Assembly: GCF_033441515.1 (NCBI RefSeq)
Contig: NZ_JAWQJT010000003.1
Location: 1,054,001-1,118,000 of the forward strand
DNA length: 64,000 nt
DNA from: Amycolatopsis solani
GTDB taxonomy: Bacteria > Actinomycetota > Actinomycetes > Mycobacteriales > Pseudonocardiaceae
Direction: 5' to 3'
In this document: positions 49,881 to 58,305 of the stretch, in pieces
How positions within the stretch are numbered: the first letter of the stretch is position 1
Layout: each line of letters opens with the position of its first letter
Position numbers and translations under genes: made by a program
Notes under the pieces: model-generated
What the model was told of the DNA's origin: nothing
The model's input: only the letters and a program-made list of their open reading frames with translations
Database searches by the model: none

Positions 49881-50095
49881 GCCGCGGGTCGCGCTGGGCT
49901 GGGCCGGGCCGCGCTGAGCCGGGCGGGACTGGGCTGGCCGGGCTGGGGCGCGCTGGGCCGGGCGGGCCTGCGCTGGGCCGAGCCGGGCCGGGCCGCGCTG
50001 AGCCGGGCGGGCCTGCGCTGGGCCGGGCCGGGCAGCGCCGCGCTGGGCCGGGCAGCGCGAGCCGGGTAGCGCCAGCGGAGCCGGGGCGAGCGGCC
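49881..50095. repeat. Degenerate GC-rich tandem repeats
   Basis: Variants of GCGCTGGGCCGGGC recur about a dozen times; the block GGGCCGCGCTGAGCCGGGCG occurs twice, near 49905 and 49989. The sequence has nearly no A or T and no coding pattern. Confidence 0.7.
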
Positions 50096-50101
50096 CCAGG
50101 G

Positions 50102-50590
50102 TCAGCGGCGCGGGAAGTACTCCTCGATGATCTCCCACCGCGCCAAGTTGTGCTTAGCGTCCGCCAGTGCGTCGTGCTGGTCGGTCGGCGCCGCCGGGAG
50201 CTTCGGCTTTCCCGCGTCCTCCCACCGCTGCCTCAAGTCACGCGTGAACCGCGGGAGCTGGCGGGGCAGGGCCGGCATCGGGCCCCACAGCTGGGCCAGT
50301 GCCACGTGGTCGTACGCCGCGAACCAGGCCCACAGCTCGATTCCACCTGGGGGCTTGCCGAAGAACTCCAGCAGGTCGGTGCGGATCTTCTCGCGGCTGC
50401 GCCAGGCCCGGTCGGCCGGGGACGGGAGCTTGTCCAGGACGTTGTCGCGCACCCACTGGCCGGCGCGGGCCGGGTCGAACTCCGTCGAGACCGCGTAGAA
50501 CTCGCGGCCTCGCTCGTCGACGACACCGATGGACACCAGGTCGATGGTCAGGCCGTCTTCGATGAACTCGGTGTCGTAGAAAAAACGCAC
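50102..50590 (-). CDS. 3'-5' exoribonuclease, RNase AS type
   Basis: The 162-residue protein resembles M. tuberculosis RNase AS (Rv2179c), a DEDD-type exoribonuclease acting on adenylate-containing RNA ends. Acidic residues appear in RFFYDTEFIEDG, in WAWFAAYDHVALAQL and in DQHDALADAKHNL, matching Exo I-III. GTG 50588-50590 begins the family N-terminus. It lies 17 bp downstream of plsC, probably in one operon, as both genes are close together in mycobacteria. Confidence 0.88.
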   Translation of the reverse strand: MRFFYDTEFIEDGLTIDLVSIGVVDERGREFYAVSTEFDPARAGQWVRDNVLDKLPSPADRAWRSREKIRTDLLEFFGKPPGGIELWAWFAAYDHVALAQLWGPMPALPRQLPRFTRDLRQRWEDAGKPKLPAAPTDQHDALADAKHNLARWEIIEEYFPRR

Positions 50591-50607
50591 TGGTGAACAG
50601 TAGTGGG

Positions 50608-51369
50608 TCAGCCGACCTTGGAGTCCGGCACCCGGGCCGCGTCGCGGGAGGCGGGTTGGGCGGGGACCGCCGGCTTGACCCCGGCGGCCTCCGCGGCCAG
50701 CAGCTCCTTGGCCTTCGCCGCGTAGATGTCGACGTACTCCTGGCCGGACAGTTCCATCAGGGCGTACATGATCTCGTCGGTGATGGACCGCTCGATGAAG
50801 CGGTCGCCGGCGAGGCCTTCGTAGCGGGAAAAGTCCAGGGGCTTGCCGAAGCGGACCTCGAGGCGGCGGGGCCACCACATCTTGGAGCCGATCGGGTTGA
50901 CCTTGTCGGTGCCGATCATCGCCACCGGGACGACCACGCCGCCGGACTCCAGCGCGATGCGGGCGACGCCGGTCTTGCCCTTGTACAGGCGGCCGTCCGG
51001 GGAGCGGGTGCCCTCCGGGTAGATACCGAGCAGGTGGCCGGCCTTGACCAGGCGGGTCGCGGTGTCGAGGGCGGCCTGGGCGGCGTTGCCGCCGGAGCGG
51101 TCGATCGGGAACTGGCCGACGCCGGTGAAGAACCACTTCTTGAGCAGGCCCTTGAAGCCGGGCTCGGTGAAGTACTCGGACTTGGCCGGGAAGGTCACCT
51201 TGCGCTTGACCCGCAGCGGCATGAAGAACGAGTCCGCGACCGCCAGGTGGTTGCCGGCCAGGATCGCGCCGCCGGTTTCGGGGATGTTCTCCGCGCCGAC
51301 GACCTTGGTCGGCCACAGCGTTTTGAGCAGCGGTCCGATGAATACCCACTTCATGAGCCAGTACAGCAC
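50608..51369 (-). CDS. plsC: 1-acyl-sn-glycerol-3-phosphate acyltransferase (PlsC family)
   Basis: The 253-residue membrane-associated enzyme has an N-terminal hydrophobic stretch, the NHLAVAD catalytic motif (NHxxxxD), FTGVGQFPIDR, and YPEGTRSPDG. It transfers an acyl chain to lysophosphatidate in phospholipid synthesis. I start at GTG 51367-51369 (VLYWLMKW); ACTGAGG lies four bases upstream, and an ATG five codons later is the alternative. Related to Rv2182c, which supports the conserved order of this block. Confidence 0.9.
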   Translation of the reverse strand: MLYWLMKWVFIGPLLKTLWPTKVVGAENIPETGGAILAGNHLAVADSFFMPLRVKRKVTFPAKSEYFTEPGFKGLLKKWFFTGVGQFPIDRSGGNAAQAALDTATRLVKAGHLLGIYPEGTRSPDGRLYKGKTGVARIALESGGVVVPVAMIGTDKVNPIGSKMWWPRRLEVRFGKPLDFSRYEGLAGDRFIERSITDEIMYALMELSGQEYVDIYAAKAKELLAAEAAGVKPAVPAQPASRDAARVPDSKVG

Positions 51370-51578
51370 CGGTGCCTCAGTCCTCCATCGCAGCTCAACC
51401 CCTGTAACCCGCGCGGGACAGCCTACGAACCCGGGTGGCCGCCGCACAACGGAGACCACCCGGTTACCGGCGGGCAGCGATCGATCTCACAGCGAATTCC
51501 GGGCCCGGGCGGAGCCCCACAACGCCCGCGAGCCGTGAGAGCATGGACGGATCCACCGCTCACACGGAAGGCGATCGC

Positions 51579-52346
51579 ATGGGCGTGCTCGCCGGCGCGG
51601 AACCGTTCGGCCACACCGGTTCGGCCGAGATCGGGTTCCTGCTCTGCCACGGGTTCACCGGTACCCCGGCGAGCATGCGGGCCTGGGGTGACCACCTGGC
51701 CGGCGCCGGGTTCACCGTGCGCTGCCCGCTCCTGCCCGGCCACGGCACCCGCTGGCCGGACCTCAACCGCACGACGTGGGAAGACTGGTACGGCACCGTC
51801 CGCGAAGCGCTCCTCGAGCTGCTCTCGACGTGCAAGACGGTCTTCGTCGGCGGCCTGTCCATGGGCGGCACGCTCACGCTGCGCCTCGCCGAGGAGTTCG
51901 GCGACCGGATCGCCGGGATCGTCCTGGTCAACCCGTCGGTGACGCGGCTGAAGTGGGACACGAAGCTGCTGCCGGTGCTGGGCCGGATCGTGCCGTCGGT
52001 GCCGGCGATCGCGAACGACATCAAGATGCCGGGCGAGACGGAGCTGGCCTACCCGCGGACCCCGGTGCGGGCCGCCGCGAGCCTGGCGAAGCTGTGGGCG
52101 GTCGTGCGCGCGGACCTGGGCAAGGTGACCCAGCCGGTGCTGCTGCTGCACTCGTCGGTCGACCACGTCGTCGAGCCGGTGAACTCGCAGCTCGTGCTGC
52201 AGGGCGTCTCGAGCACCGACGTCACCGAGGTCGTCCTGGAGAACAGCTACCACGTGGCGACGCAGGACAACGACGCCGAGGTCATCTTCACGCGTAGCGT
52301 CGAGTTCGTGAAGGCCCACGCCGCACAGCCGGAGGAGACCGCATGA
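51579..52346 (+). CDS. Alpha/beta-hydrolase, Est30-type carboxylesterase/monoacylglycerol lipase
   Basis: The 255-residue hydrolase has the oxyanion segment LLCHGFTGTP, nucleophile Ser94 in GGLSMGG, acidic residue in HSSVDHVVEP and catalytic His in ENSYHVATQD. These match Est30/EstD-type carboxylesterases and bacterial monoacylglycerol lipases. It would cleave short-to-medium acyl esters in the cytosol. GGAAGG precedes ATG 51579. The stop overlaps the next gene by 4 bp (ATGA). Confidence 0.9.
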   Translation: MGVLAGAEPFGHTGSAEIGFLLCHGFTGTPASMRAWGDHLAGAGFTVRCPLLPGHGTRWPDLNRTTWEDWYGTVREALLELLSTCKTVFVGGLSMGGTLTLRLAEEFGDRIAGIVLVNPSVTRLKWDTKLLPVLGRIVPSVPAIANDIKMPGETELAYPRTPVRAAASLAKLWAVVRADLGKVTQPVLLLHSSVDHVVEPVNSQLVLQGVSSTDVTEVVLENSYHVATQDNDAEVIFTRSVEFVKAHAAQPEETA

Positions 52347-52858
52347 GCCGCGGGAAGGACGGGCCGGAGGACGTCGACGCGACGTTCGCCGAGATCGTCG
52401 CCGACCTGCGGGCCGACGGGTTCGGGCTGCCCGAAAACGACACGGCCGACACCGCCGAAACCCCGCAGACCGGCACGGCGACCGAGCAGCGCAAGACGCC
52501 GGAGCGGCCCGCCGAGCCGCCGGCCGCGGACCCCACGCCGCCCGAACCGGGCTGGCGGTCCGGGGGCACGTCGTGGGACACCACGATCTTCTCCGACGAT
52601 CCCGCGGACGACGACGAGCACTACGTCCCGCCGGAGCCGCCGCCGCTGCCGCGGCCGAAGATGGGCGCGTTCCTCATCCTGCTGCTGTTCCTGGCCGGGC
52701 TGTTCCTGCTGATCCTGCCGAACGCGATCGGCGTCGGCGCGACGGTGGCGACCCCGCTCGGCATCCTCGCGCTCGCGACGGCGATCGCGCTCCTGCTGCT
52801 GCGCGTCCGGCAGGGGCCGCCGCCGGGCGCCGATCCCAGCAACGGCGCCCAGGTCTGA
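52343..52858 (+). CDS. Acidic-tail membrane protein of unknown function
   Basis: The 171-residue protein has a long acidic, Pro/Thr-rich cytosolic N-terminus (about 1-105, with DATFAEIVADLRADGFGLPE) and two membrane helices (MGAFLILLLFLAGLFLLIL, then ATPLGILALATAIALLLLRV). It is translationally coupled to the esterase (ATGA overlap) and lies 12 bp before the GCS2 ligase gene. No family assignment; similar small proteins occur at the same place in related actinomycetes. Confidence 0.75.
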   Translation: MSRGKDGPEDVDATFAEIVADLRADGFGLPENDTADTAETPQTGTATEQRKTPERPAEPPAADPTPPEPGWRSGGTSWDTTIFSDDPADDDEHYVPPEPPPLPRPKMGAFLILLLFLAGLFLLILPNAIGVGATVATPLGILALATAIALLLLRVRQGPPPGADPSNGAQV

Positions 52859-52870
52859 CGCGTCACGGCG

Positions 52871-54010
52871 ATGCGCATCGATTTCAGCCCTTCACGGCGT
52901 TCGACCGTCGGCGCGGAATGGGAGCTCGGCCTGGTCGACCGCCGCAGCGGCGAGCTCTCCTCGGTGGCGGAACGGATCCTCGACGCGGTCCGCCCCGACG
53001 GCGCCGCCGAGCACCCGAAGATCAAGCAGGAGCTGCTGCTCAACACCATCGAGATCATCACCGGCGTCTGCGAAACGATCGCCGAGGTCAAAGCCGACCT
53101 GAACGAGTCGCTCGACGTCGTGCACAGCGTCGCGGACCCGCTCGGCGTCGAGATGTTCTCGGCCGGGACGCACCCGTTCTCGAACTGGTACCAGCAGAAG
53201 GTCACCGACAAGGAGCGCTACGCCAAGCTGATCGACCGGACCCAGTGGTGGGGCCGCCAGATGCTGATCTACGGCGTCCACGTGCACGTCGGGATCGACC
53301 ACCGCGAGAAAGTCCTGCCGATCCTCGACGCGCTGCTCAACTACGCGCCGCACCTGCAGGCGCTGTCGGCGTCGTCGCCGTACTGGGGCGCCGAGGACAC
53401 CGGGTACGCGTCGAATCGCGCGCTGATGTTCCAGCAGCTGCCGACGGCCGGGCTGCCGTTCCAGTTCCGGAAGTGGGCGGAGCTGGAGAACTACGTCGAC
53501 GACATGTTCACCACCGGCGTGATCGACCACTTTTCGGAGATCCGCTGGGACATCCGGCCGGCCCCGCACCTGGGCACGATCGAGATGCGCGTCTGCGACG
53601 GGCTGCCGACGCTGGAGGAGGTCGGCGCGATCGCGGCGCTGACGCAGTGCCTGGTCGACGACTTCAGCGAACGCCTCGACGACGGCGAGATCCTGCCGAC
53701 GCTGCCGCCGTGGCACGTCCAGGAGAACAAGTGGCGCGCGGCCCGCTACGGCGCCGACGCGATCGTCATCCTGGACGCGCGCGGGCGCGAACGGCTGGTC
53801 ACCGACGACATCGCCGACCTGCTCGACCGGCTGGAGCCGGTGGCGCGGCGGCTCGGCTGCGTCTCGGAGCTGCGTGACGTCGAGACGATCCTGAAGTACG
53901 GGCCGAGCTACGTCCGGCAGCGGGCGGTCGCCGAGCGGCACAAGGGCAGCCTCAAGGCCGTCATGGCGTCGCTGGTCTCCGAGATGCGCGAGGGGATCGC
54001 GAAAGACTAG
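52871..54010 (+). CDS. Carboxylate-amine ligase of the glutamate-cysteine ligase type 2 family (YbdK-like)
   Basis: The 379-residue protein matches the GCS2/YbdK family: TVGAEWELGLVDRRSGELS at the start, HPKIKQELLLNTIEIITGVC, QMLIYGVHVHVGID and RWDIRPAPHLGTIEMRVCDGLPT. Family members have weak glutamate-cysteine ligase activity. Actinomycetes make mycothiol rather than glutathione, so the real substrate is uncertain. It is the last gene of the esterase-membrane protein-ligase operon and overlaps the convergent Nudix gene by 4 bp. Confidence 0.88.
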   Translation: MRIDFSPSRRSTVGAEWELGLVDRRSGELSSVAERILDAVRPDGAAEHPKIKQELLLNTIEIITGVCETIAEVKADLNESLDVVHSVADPLGVEMFSAGTHPFSNWYQQKVTDKERYAKLIDRTQWWGRQMLIYGVHVHVGIDHREKVLPILDALLNYAPHLQALSASSPYWGAEDTGYASNRALMFQQLPTAGLPFQFRKWAELENYVDDMFTTGVIDHFSEIRWDIRPAPHLGTIEMRVCDGLPTLEEVGAIAALTQCLVDDFSERLDDGEILPTLPPWHVQENKWRAARYGADAIVILDARGRERLVTDDIADLLDRLEPVARRLGCVSELRDVETILKYGPSYVRQRAVAERHKGSLKAVMASLVSEMREGIAKD

Positions 54011-54852
54011 AGCCGGTCGAGCCGGGTCCGGAGCGTGCCCGGGCCGAGGATCGCCGCCCCGAGGGCTTCGACGCGCCCCTTCAGTTCACGGTCCGCCGTC
54101 GCGACCAGGATCCGGGCGTCACCCTGCTTCGCGACGACCTCGACGATCTTCGAGTCCCCGTCGGTCTCCGCCGCGACGACCTCCACGCCGGGCACGCCCG
54201 TGACGTGCTTGGCCTTGCCTTCGACGACCAGGACGATCCGCGGCCACCAGGTCACGGCGGCGTCGTCCGGGTCGGTCAGGCCCGCTTCGGCGAGCCGGGC
54301 GAGCTGGTCGCGCAGCCGCTCGGCGGCGCCGTGCCGGTCGCGCCACCAGCCGTCCGGGCGCGAGCCGACGACGTTGGCCCCGTCGACGACGAGGACGAGC
54401 TCCTGCCCGACGCGCGCGGCCAGGTCCGGCCAGGCGGCCGCGAAATCGCGGTGCAGGGGGTAACCGGGGACGTCTTCGGGCTTCACCCAGCGCACCTCCG
54501 CGCTCTCGGTGTTGGCGACCCGCGCCTCGGCGCCTTCGGCGAGGGCGAGCACGGTGGTGTAACTCCAGTCCCCGTGGTCGACCACGGACGCGGAGACGGT
54601 CCGGAAGGCTTCGGCGGGCACGGAGGCCTCTTCGAAGGCTTCGCGCGCGGCCGCGGTGAGGGCGGTTTCGCCCGCTTCGATGGCCCCGCCGGGCAGCGCC
54701 CAGGTGCGGCCGTGGTGCACCCACCAGGCCCGGCGCTGCAGCAGGACCCCGCGGGCGGGATCGACGAGCAGCAGCCCGGCGGCGCCGTACCGGCCCCAGT
54801 GCAGGTGCCCGCAGGAACACTTGACGAAGACGCTCGCGGAGGGGCCACTCAC
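54007..54852 (-). CDS. Nudix hydrolase fused to a NYN/PIN-like nuclease domain
   Basis: The 281-residue protein has an N-terminal Cys/His segment (KCSCGHLHWG), a Nudix domain with box GGAIEAGETALTAAAREAFEEAS (residues 55-78; REAFEE keeps the metal-binding Glu pair) and, from about residue 150, a NYN/PIN-like fold starting ELVLVVDGANVVGSR with further acidic residues (ETDGDSKIVE and LVATADRELKGR). The first half would hydrolyse a nucleoside diphosphate-linked substrate; the second looks like an RNase. GTG start at 54852 has a weak ribosome site. The fusion suggests RNA end or nucleotide processing. Confidence 0.8.
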   Translation of the reverse strand: MSGPSASVFVKCSCGHLHWGRYGAAGLLLVDPARGVLLQRRAWWVHHGRTWALPGGAIEAGETALTAAAREAFEEASVPAEAFRTVSASVVDHGDWSYTTVLALAEGAEARVANTESAEVRWVKPEDVPGYPLHRDFAAAWPDLAARVGQELVLVVDGANVVGSRPDGWWRDRHGAAERLRDQLARLAEAGLTDPDDAAVTWWPRIVLVVEGKAKHVTGVPGVEVVAAETDGDSKIVEVVAKQGDARILVATADRELKGRVEALGAAILGPGTLRTRLDRL

Positions 54853-54878
54853 CCGACCAGCCTGTCACACTCTCGCGC

Positions 54879-55355
54879 ATGACCCCGTTCGATCAGCTCA
54901 AGCCCACGTTCTGGGAGCAGGGCCCCGGCGAGCCGCTGAGCGCCCGCGAGTTCGCCCACGCGAGCCGCGAGCTGGGCGTCCGGCTGCCCCTGGAGCTGGG
55001 CGAACTGCTCGGCCTGCGCAACGGTGGCACGGTGGCCGACTCGTTCGACGCCTTCCCGGCGAGCGCGCCTACGTCGTGGAGCGGGACGCACGTGCCGTTC
55101 GACCAGCTCCTGGGCGTCGGCGGCCGGCTGTCGATCCTGGACTCGCCGTACCTGAGCACCGAGTGGGACCTGCCGAAGCGGGTGGTGGTGCTCTCCGGGG
55201 ACGGCCACACGTGGATCGCGCTGGACTACCGCGAGTCGTCGGAGCCATCGGTGACGTGGTTCGACGTGGAGCTGGAGTCGGAGCTCGCCTTGGCGCCGAC
55301 GTTCCGGGCGTTCCTCGAGGGACTGGTGCCGTCGGAAAGCTTTCCCGAGGAGTGA
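54879..55355 (+). CDS. SMI1/KNR4 family protein
   Basis: The 158-residue protein has the SMI1/KNR4 fold: FAHASRELGVRLPLELGELLGLRNGG, VVVLSGDGHTWIALDYRE and TWFDVE. Such proteins often serve as immunity proteins for contact-dependent toxins, but single copies with no toxin nearby, as here, usually have another unknown role. It starts 26 bp from the divergent Nudix gene and ends one base from the convergent ROK gene. Confidence 0.85.
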   Translation: MTPFDQLKPTFWEQGPGEPLSAREFAHASRELGVRLPLELGELLGLRNGGTVADSFDAFPASAPTSWSGTHVPFDQLLGVGGRLSILDSPYLSTEWDLPKRVVVLSGDGHTWIALDYRESSEPSVTWFDVELESELALAPTFRAFLEGLVPSESFPEE

Positions 55356-55356
55356 G

Positions 55357-56310
55357 TCAGACCGGGGCCTTCGCCGCTTCCAGGGCCAGCGCCGCCGCGC
55401 CCACGATGGCCGTGTCGTCGCCGAGGTGGGCCGTGCGGATCCGCGCCAAGGGCCGATGGCGGGCTCCCGTGATCGCGCCCGCGTAGTGCTCGCGGGCCTC
55501 GTCCAGGAACAGCGGTGCCGACTCCGACACCCCGCCGCCGATCACGATGATCTCCGGATCGAACACGTCCGCCACCAGGGCCAGGCCCTCGCCCAGCCAC
55601 TTGGCCAGCTCGGCCATCGCCAGCTGGGCGATCGGGTCGCCGTCGCGGGCCGCGCCGGCCACCCGGCGGCCCGTCACCGAACCGGGGTCGCCCGCGACCT
55701 GCGGGGCCAGCACCGTCGAGCGGCCCGGGTGCCGCGCGAGCAGCTCCACCGCCGTCGCCGCCAGCGCCGTTCCGCTGCAGTAGCGCTCCCAGCAGCCGTA
55801 CTTGCCGCAGGGGCACGGCCGGCCGCCGCGGACCACCGTCAGGTGGCCCAGCTCCGGGGCGACGCCGTACGCGCCGCGGAACAGCTTGCCGTCCAGCAGC
55901 AGGCCCGCGCCGATGCCCGTGCCCAGCGCCACCAGCGCCGCCACGTGGGCGCCGCGGGCCGCGCCGAAGCGGTGCTCGCCGACCATCGCCGCGTTGACGT
56001 CGTGCTCCAGCAGCACCGGCAGGCCGACGCGCTTCTCGATCCGGTCCGCGACCGGCGCGCCGCGCCACGCCAGGTGCGGCGCGAACATCACCGACCGGCG
56101 GTCGCGGGCCACGAACCCGGCGACGGCCAGGCCGACACCAGCCACCTCGTGGCGGTTGCGCAGGTCCTCGACCACGCCGGCGATGGCGTCCTCGAGGGCG
56201 CCTTCCTCGCTCGGCGTCGCGACGCGGGCCGTGTCGAGCAAGGAGCCGCGCTCGTCCACCACCCCGGCCCGGACGCTCGTCCCGCCGACGTCCACCCCTA
56301 TCGTCCGCAC
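55357..56310 (-). CDS. ROK-family glucokinase
   Basis: The 317-residue sugar kinase has the ATP loop IGVDVGGTSVRAGVVDE, active-site Asp in LLEHDVNAAMVGE, EL GH zinc ligand (VAPELGHLTVV) and the ROK zinc motif CPCGKYGCWE. It would phosphorylate glucose (or a close relative) with ATP. The GTG start directly follows the stop of the upstream gene (TGAGTG), so it is the last gene of a six-gene minus-strand operon. Confidence 0.9.
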   Translation of the reverse strand: MRTIGVDVGGTSVRAGVVDERGSLLDTARVATPSEEGALEDAIAGVVEDLRNRHEVAGVGLAVAGFVARDRRSVMFAPHLAWRGAPVADRIEKRVGLPVLLEHDVNAAMVGEHRFGAARGAHVAALVALGTGIGAGLLLDGKLFRGAYGVAPELGHLTVVRGGRPCPCGKYGCWERYCSGTALAATAVELLARHPGRSTVLAPQVAGDPGSVTGRRVAGAARDGDPIAQLAMAELAKWLGEGLALVADVFDPEIIVIGGGVSESAPLFLDEAREHYAGAITGARHRPLARIRTAHLGDDTAIVGAAALALEAAKAPV

Positions 56311-56715
56311 TCAGTTCTCCCACTCGTCACGCCTGCGGACGGCGATGTGCTGCACCCGCACCGACACCGAGTCCTCCGCCGGCGGTCGCGGTGTGGGCCG
56401 GAACCCGGGCATGTGCACGCCCTCGTCCGGCTCCCAGCGGTCCGCGAGCACCGCCCGGAGCAACGCCACGAGCTGCGCCAGCTGTTCCAGCAAGCGGGCG
56501 ACGAACTCGGGGCGTTCACCCTGCACCACGGCGACGATCGCACACAGCGGGCACCACCCGCACGCCGAGCCGTCCGGTTTCGCCTGGTCAGGGTCCCCGT
56601 GGCCGGCGGCGACGACGCCCTCCAGCCACGGCGCCGCCTTCTCCACGACCATCTCCACGAGCAGGCGGATCTCCTCCGCGAGCCGCGGCCCGGCCGTCTC
56701 GTCCTCTTCGCTCAC
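56311..56715 (-). CDS. Conserved hypothetical protein in the ArsA operon (Rv2183c-like position)
   Basis: The 134-residue protein has a helical N-terminus (GPRLAEEIRLLVEMVVEKAAPWLEGVV), a Cys cluster CGWCPLCAIV that could bind a metal or be redox-active, and a Pro-rich end. GTG 56713-56715 overlaps the ArsA stop by 4 bp. In M. tuberculosis a conserved hypothetical gene occupies the same place next to the ArsA-type ATPase. Function unknown. Confidence 0.75.
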   Translation of the reverse strand: MSEEDETAGPRLAEEIRLLVEMVVEKAAPWLEGVVAAGHGDPDQAKPDGSACGWCPLCAIVAVVQGERPEFVARLLEQLAQLVALLRAVLADRWEPDEGVHMPGFRPTPRPPAEDSVSVRVQHIAVRRRDEWEN

Positions 56716-57839
56716 CCGCGTCCCCGGTTCCCGGCCAGGCTCACGACCAGGCCGTCGGCGTCGGATTCCGCGCCGGTGATCCGGCACGGCCGCAGCGACT
56801 CCGGCAGGGCGATGAGCCTGCGGAAGCCGTCCACGGTGATCGCCAGGTCGTCGTCGACGCGGGCGAGGTCGACCTCGGTGTCCCGCGTGAGCGGGATCGC
56901 GATGCGCAGCGTGTAGCCGTCCGGCGCGCGCCGCACGCGAAGCAGCGGCGTGACCGGGGTGCCGTCGCCCGCCAGGGGGTCGCCGTCGCGGTAGAGCTCC
57001 GCGGCGATCTCCAGCAGCGCGGGCAGCCCGACCGGTTCGACGGCGCGGTGCTCGACGCGCGACACCCGCGCGAACCCCGCGCGGGAGAGTTCGGCGAGGA
57101 CGGCGTCCTGCTGGGTGCGGCGGGTGCGCAGCCAGGAAGCGGCGCCCCCGCGCCAGAACCCGGGCGCGGGCATCAGCCGGTTGGCGATCAGGCCGTCGAC
57201 GGCGATGCCGCGCAGGGCCAGCGAGCTCAGCGTGCGCCGAGCTTCGGCGACGACGACCCGCTCGGGGGTCAGCACCAGCCGGACAGTGGTCACCGACGGC
57301 TCGGTGAGCAGCGCGCGCAGGCCGTCGAGGTGGCGGCCGAGCCGGCGCACGGACTCGGTGACGCGCCGGCCGAACACCCGGGTCAGGTAGCCCGAGACGG
57401 CTTCCGGGAGGGCGAGCAGCCGCAGCGTCTCGGCGGTCGGGCCGCAGTCGACGACGATGGTCTCCCACGGCCCGTCTTCGGCCAGCCGGCGGACCTCGGT
57501 GAGGGCGAGCAGCTCGTCGACGCCGGGCAGCACGGTGAGCTCTTCGGCGTCCAAAGTGTCCAGGCCCGCGCCGGCCAGCGCGGTCTGCAGCTCGGCACGC
57601 AGCCGGTGCCAGCTGGTGTCCACCAGCGTGCGCGAGTCGACCTGCACGGCCGAGAGGAGGGCGTCCACTTCGGACGGTTCGGCGCCCAGGGTGTGCCCGA
57701 AGGCGTCGCCGAGCGAGTGCGCCGGGTCGGTGGACACGACCAGCGTCTTCCTGCCGCGCGCGGCCAGGGCGGCGCCGGTGGCGGCGGCCAGCGTCGTCTT
57801 CCCGACACCCCCCTTGCCGGTGAACAGCAGGATCCGCAC
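56712..57839 (-). CDS. ArsA-family anion-transporting/GET3-like ATPase
   Basis: The 375-residue ATPase has the deviant Walker A GKGGVGKTT (residues 8-16), switch I STDPAHSLGDAFG and Walker B-like IVVDCGPTAETLRLL. A C-terminal domain (YTLRIAIPLTRDTEVDLARVDDDLAITV) resembles the Hsp20-like fold found after ArsA domains in actinobacteria. It corresponds to Rv2184c. There is no arsB/arsC nearby, so protein targeting is as likely as arsenite transport. Four bases separate it from the SRPBCC stop upstream. Confidence 0.9.
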   Translation of the reverse strand: MRILLFTGKGGVGKTTLAAATGAALAARGRKTLVVSTDPAHSLGDAFGHTLGAEPSEVDALLSAVQVDSRTLVDTSWHRLRAELQTALAGAGLDTLDAEELTVLPGVDELLALTEVRRLAEDGPWETIVVDCGPTAETLRLLALPEAVSGYLTRVFGRRVTESVRRLGRHLDGLRALLTEPSVTTVRLVLTPERVVVAEARRTLSSLALRGIAVDGLIANRLMPAPGFWRGGAASWLRTRRTQQDAVLAELSRAGFARVSRVEHRAVEPVGLPALLEIAAELYRDGDPLAGDGTPVTPLLRVRRAPDGYTLRIAIPLTRDTEVDLARVDDDLAITVDGFRRLIALPESLRPCRITGAESDADGLVVSLAGNRGRG

Positions 57840-57843
57840 GCGG

Positions 57844-58278
57844 CTACCCCTCGGCCCGCTTCTTGAGCTCCTTCAGCGCGGTGTCCATGACCATCTTCTC
57901 GGCCTTGCGGCGCAGCAGCCCGATCATCGGGAGCGCCAGCTCGACCGAGAGCGTGTAGGTGACCCGCGTCCGGCCGCCGAGGTCCTCGAGCGCGTAGCGG
58001 CCGTTCTGCGCCTTCTGCATCTGGCCCTTGACCAGGTGCCAGCTGACGCCGAGGCCGTCGTCGTCCCAGTCGTAGGCGAGGGTGTAGACGTCCTTGATCG
58101 GGCCCGCGTCCAGGGTCAGCTTGACCTGCTTGGCCCGGCCACCGGCGTCGGTGTCGAGGACTTCGGTCTCCCGGACGGCCTTGGCCCATTCGGGGTAGGC
58201 GGGGAAGTCGGCGATCACGGCCATCACCCGGCTGGGCTCGGCGTCGACCTCGATGGACTGTGTGGACTGCTCGGCCAT
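57844..58278 (-). CDS. SRPBCC (polyketide cyclase-like) protein, Rv2185c-like
   Basis: The 144-residue protein starts EQSTQSIEVDAEPSRVMAVIADFPAYPEWAKAVRETEVL and has the helix-grip fold of small lipid/polyketide-binding proteins; the C-terminal helix ends in KKRAEG. It corresponds in place and size to Rv2185c (TB16.3), between Rv2184c and Rv2186c. Ligand unknown; association with fadD15 suggests a fatty acyl or polyketide ligand. Confidence 0.85.
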   Translation of the reverse strand: MAEQSTQSIEVDAEPSRVMAVIADFPAYPEWAKAVRETEVLDTDAGGRAKQVKLTLDAGPIKDVYTLAYDWDDDGLGVSWHLVKGQMQKAQNGRYALEDLGGRTRVTYTLSVELALPMIGLLRRKAEKMVMDTALKELKKRAEG

Positions 58279-58305
58279 GGGACGAAGCGTAGCCGCCGCG
58301 GTCGG

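Larger units (their letters stand above)
49584..50101. other. 518-bp convergent intergenic region with two family A hairpins and GC-rich repeats
   Basis: Between the aroF and RNase AS stop codons. It holds hairpins at 49611-49663 and 49820-49864, then degenerate GC-rich tandem sequence from 49881. No gene seen. Confidence 0.6.

Noticed and set aside
54879..55355. SMI1/KNR4 protein as immunity to a polymorphic toxin
   Set aside because: No toxin, WXG100 or secretion gene is nearby; the gene stands alone between a Nudix and a ROK gene.
56311..57839. Arsenic-resistance operon around the ArsA ATPase
   Set aside because: No arsB, arsC or arsR is adjacent, and gene order matches the mycobacterial Rv2183c-Rv2187 block instead.
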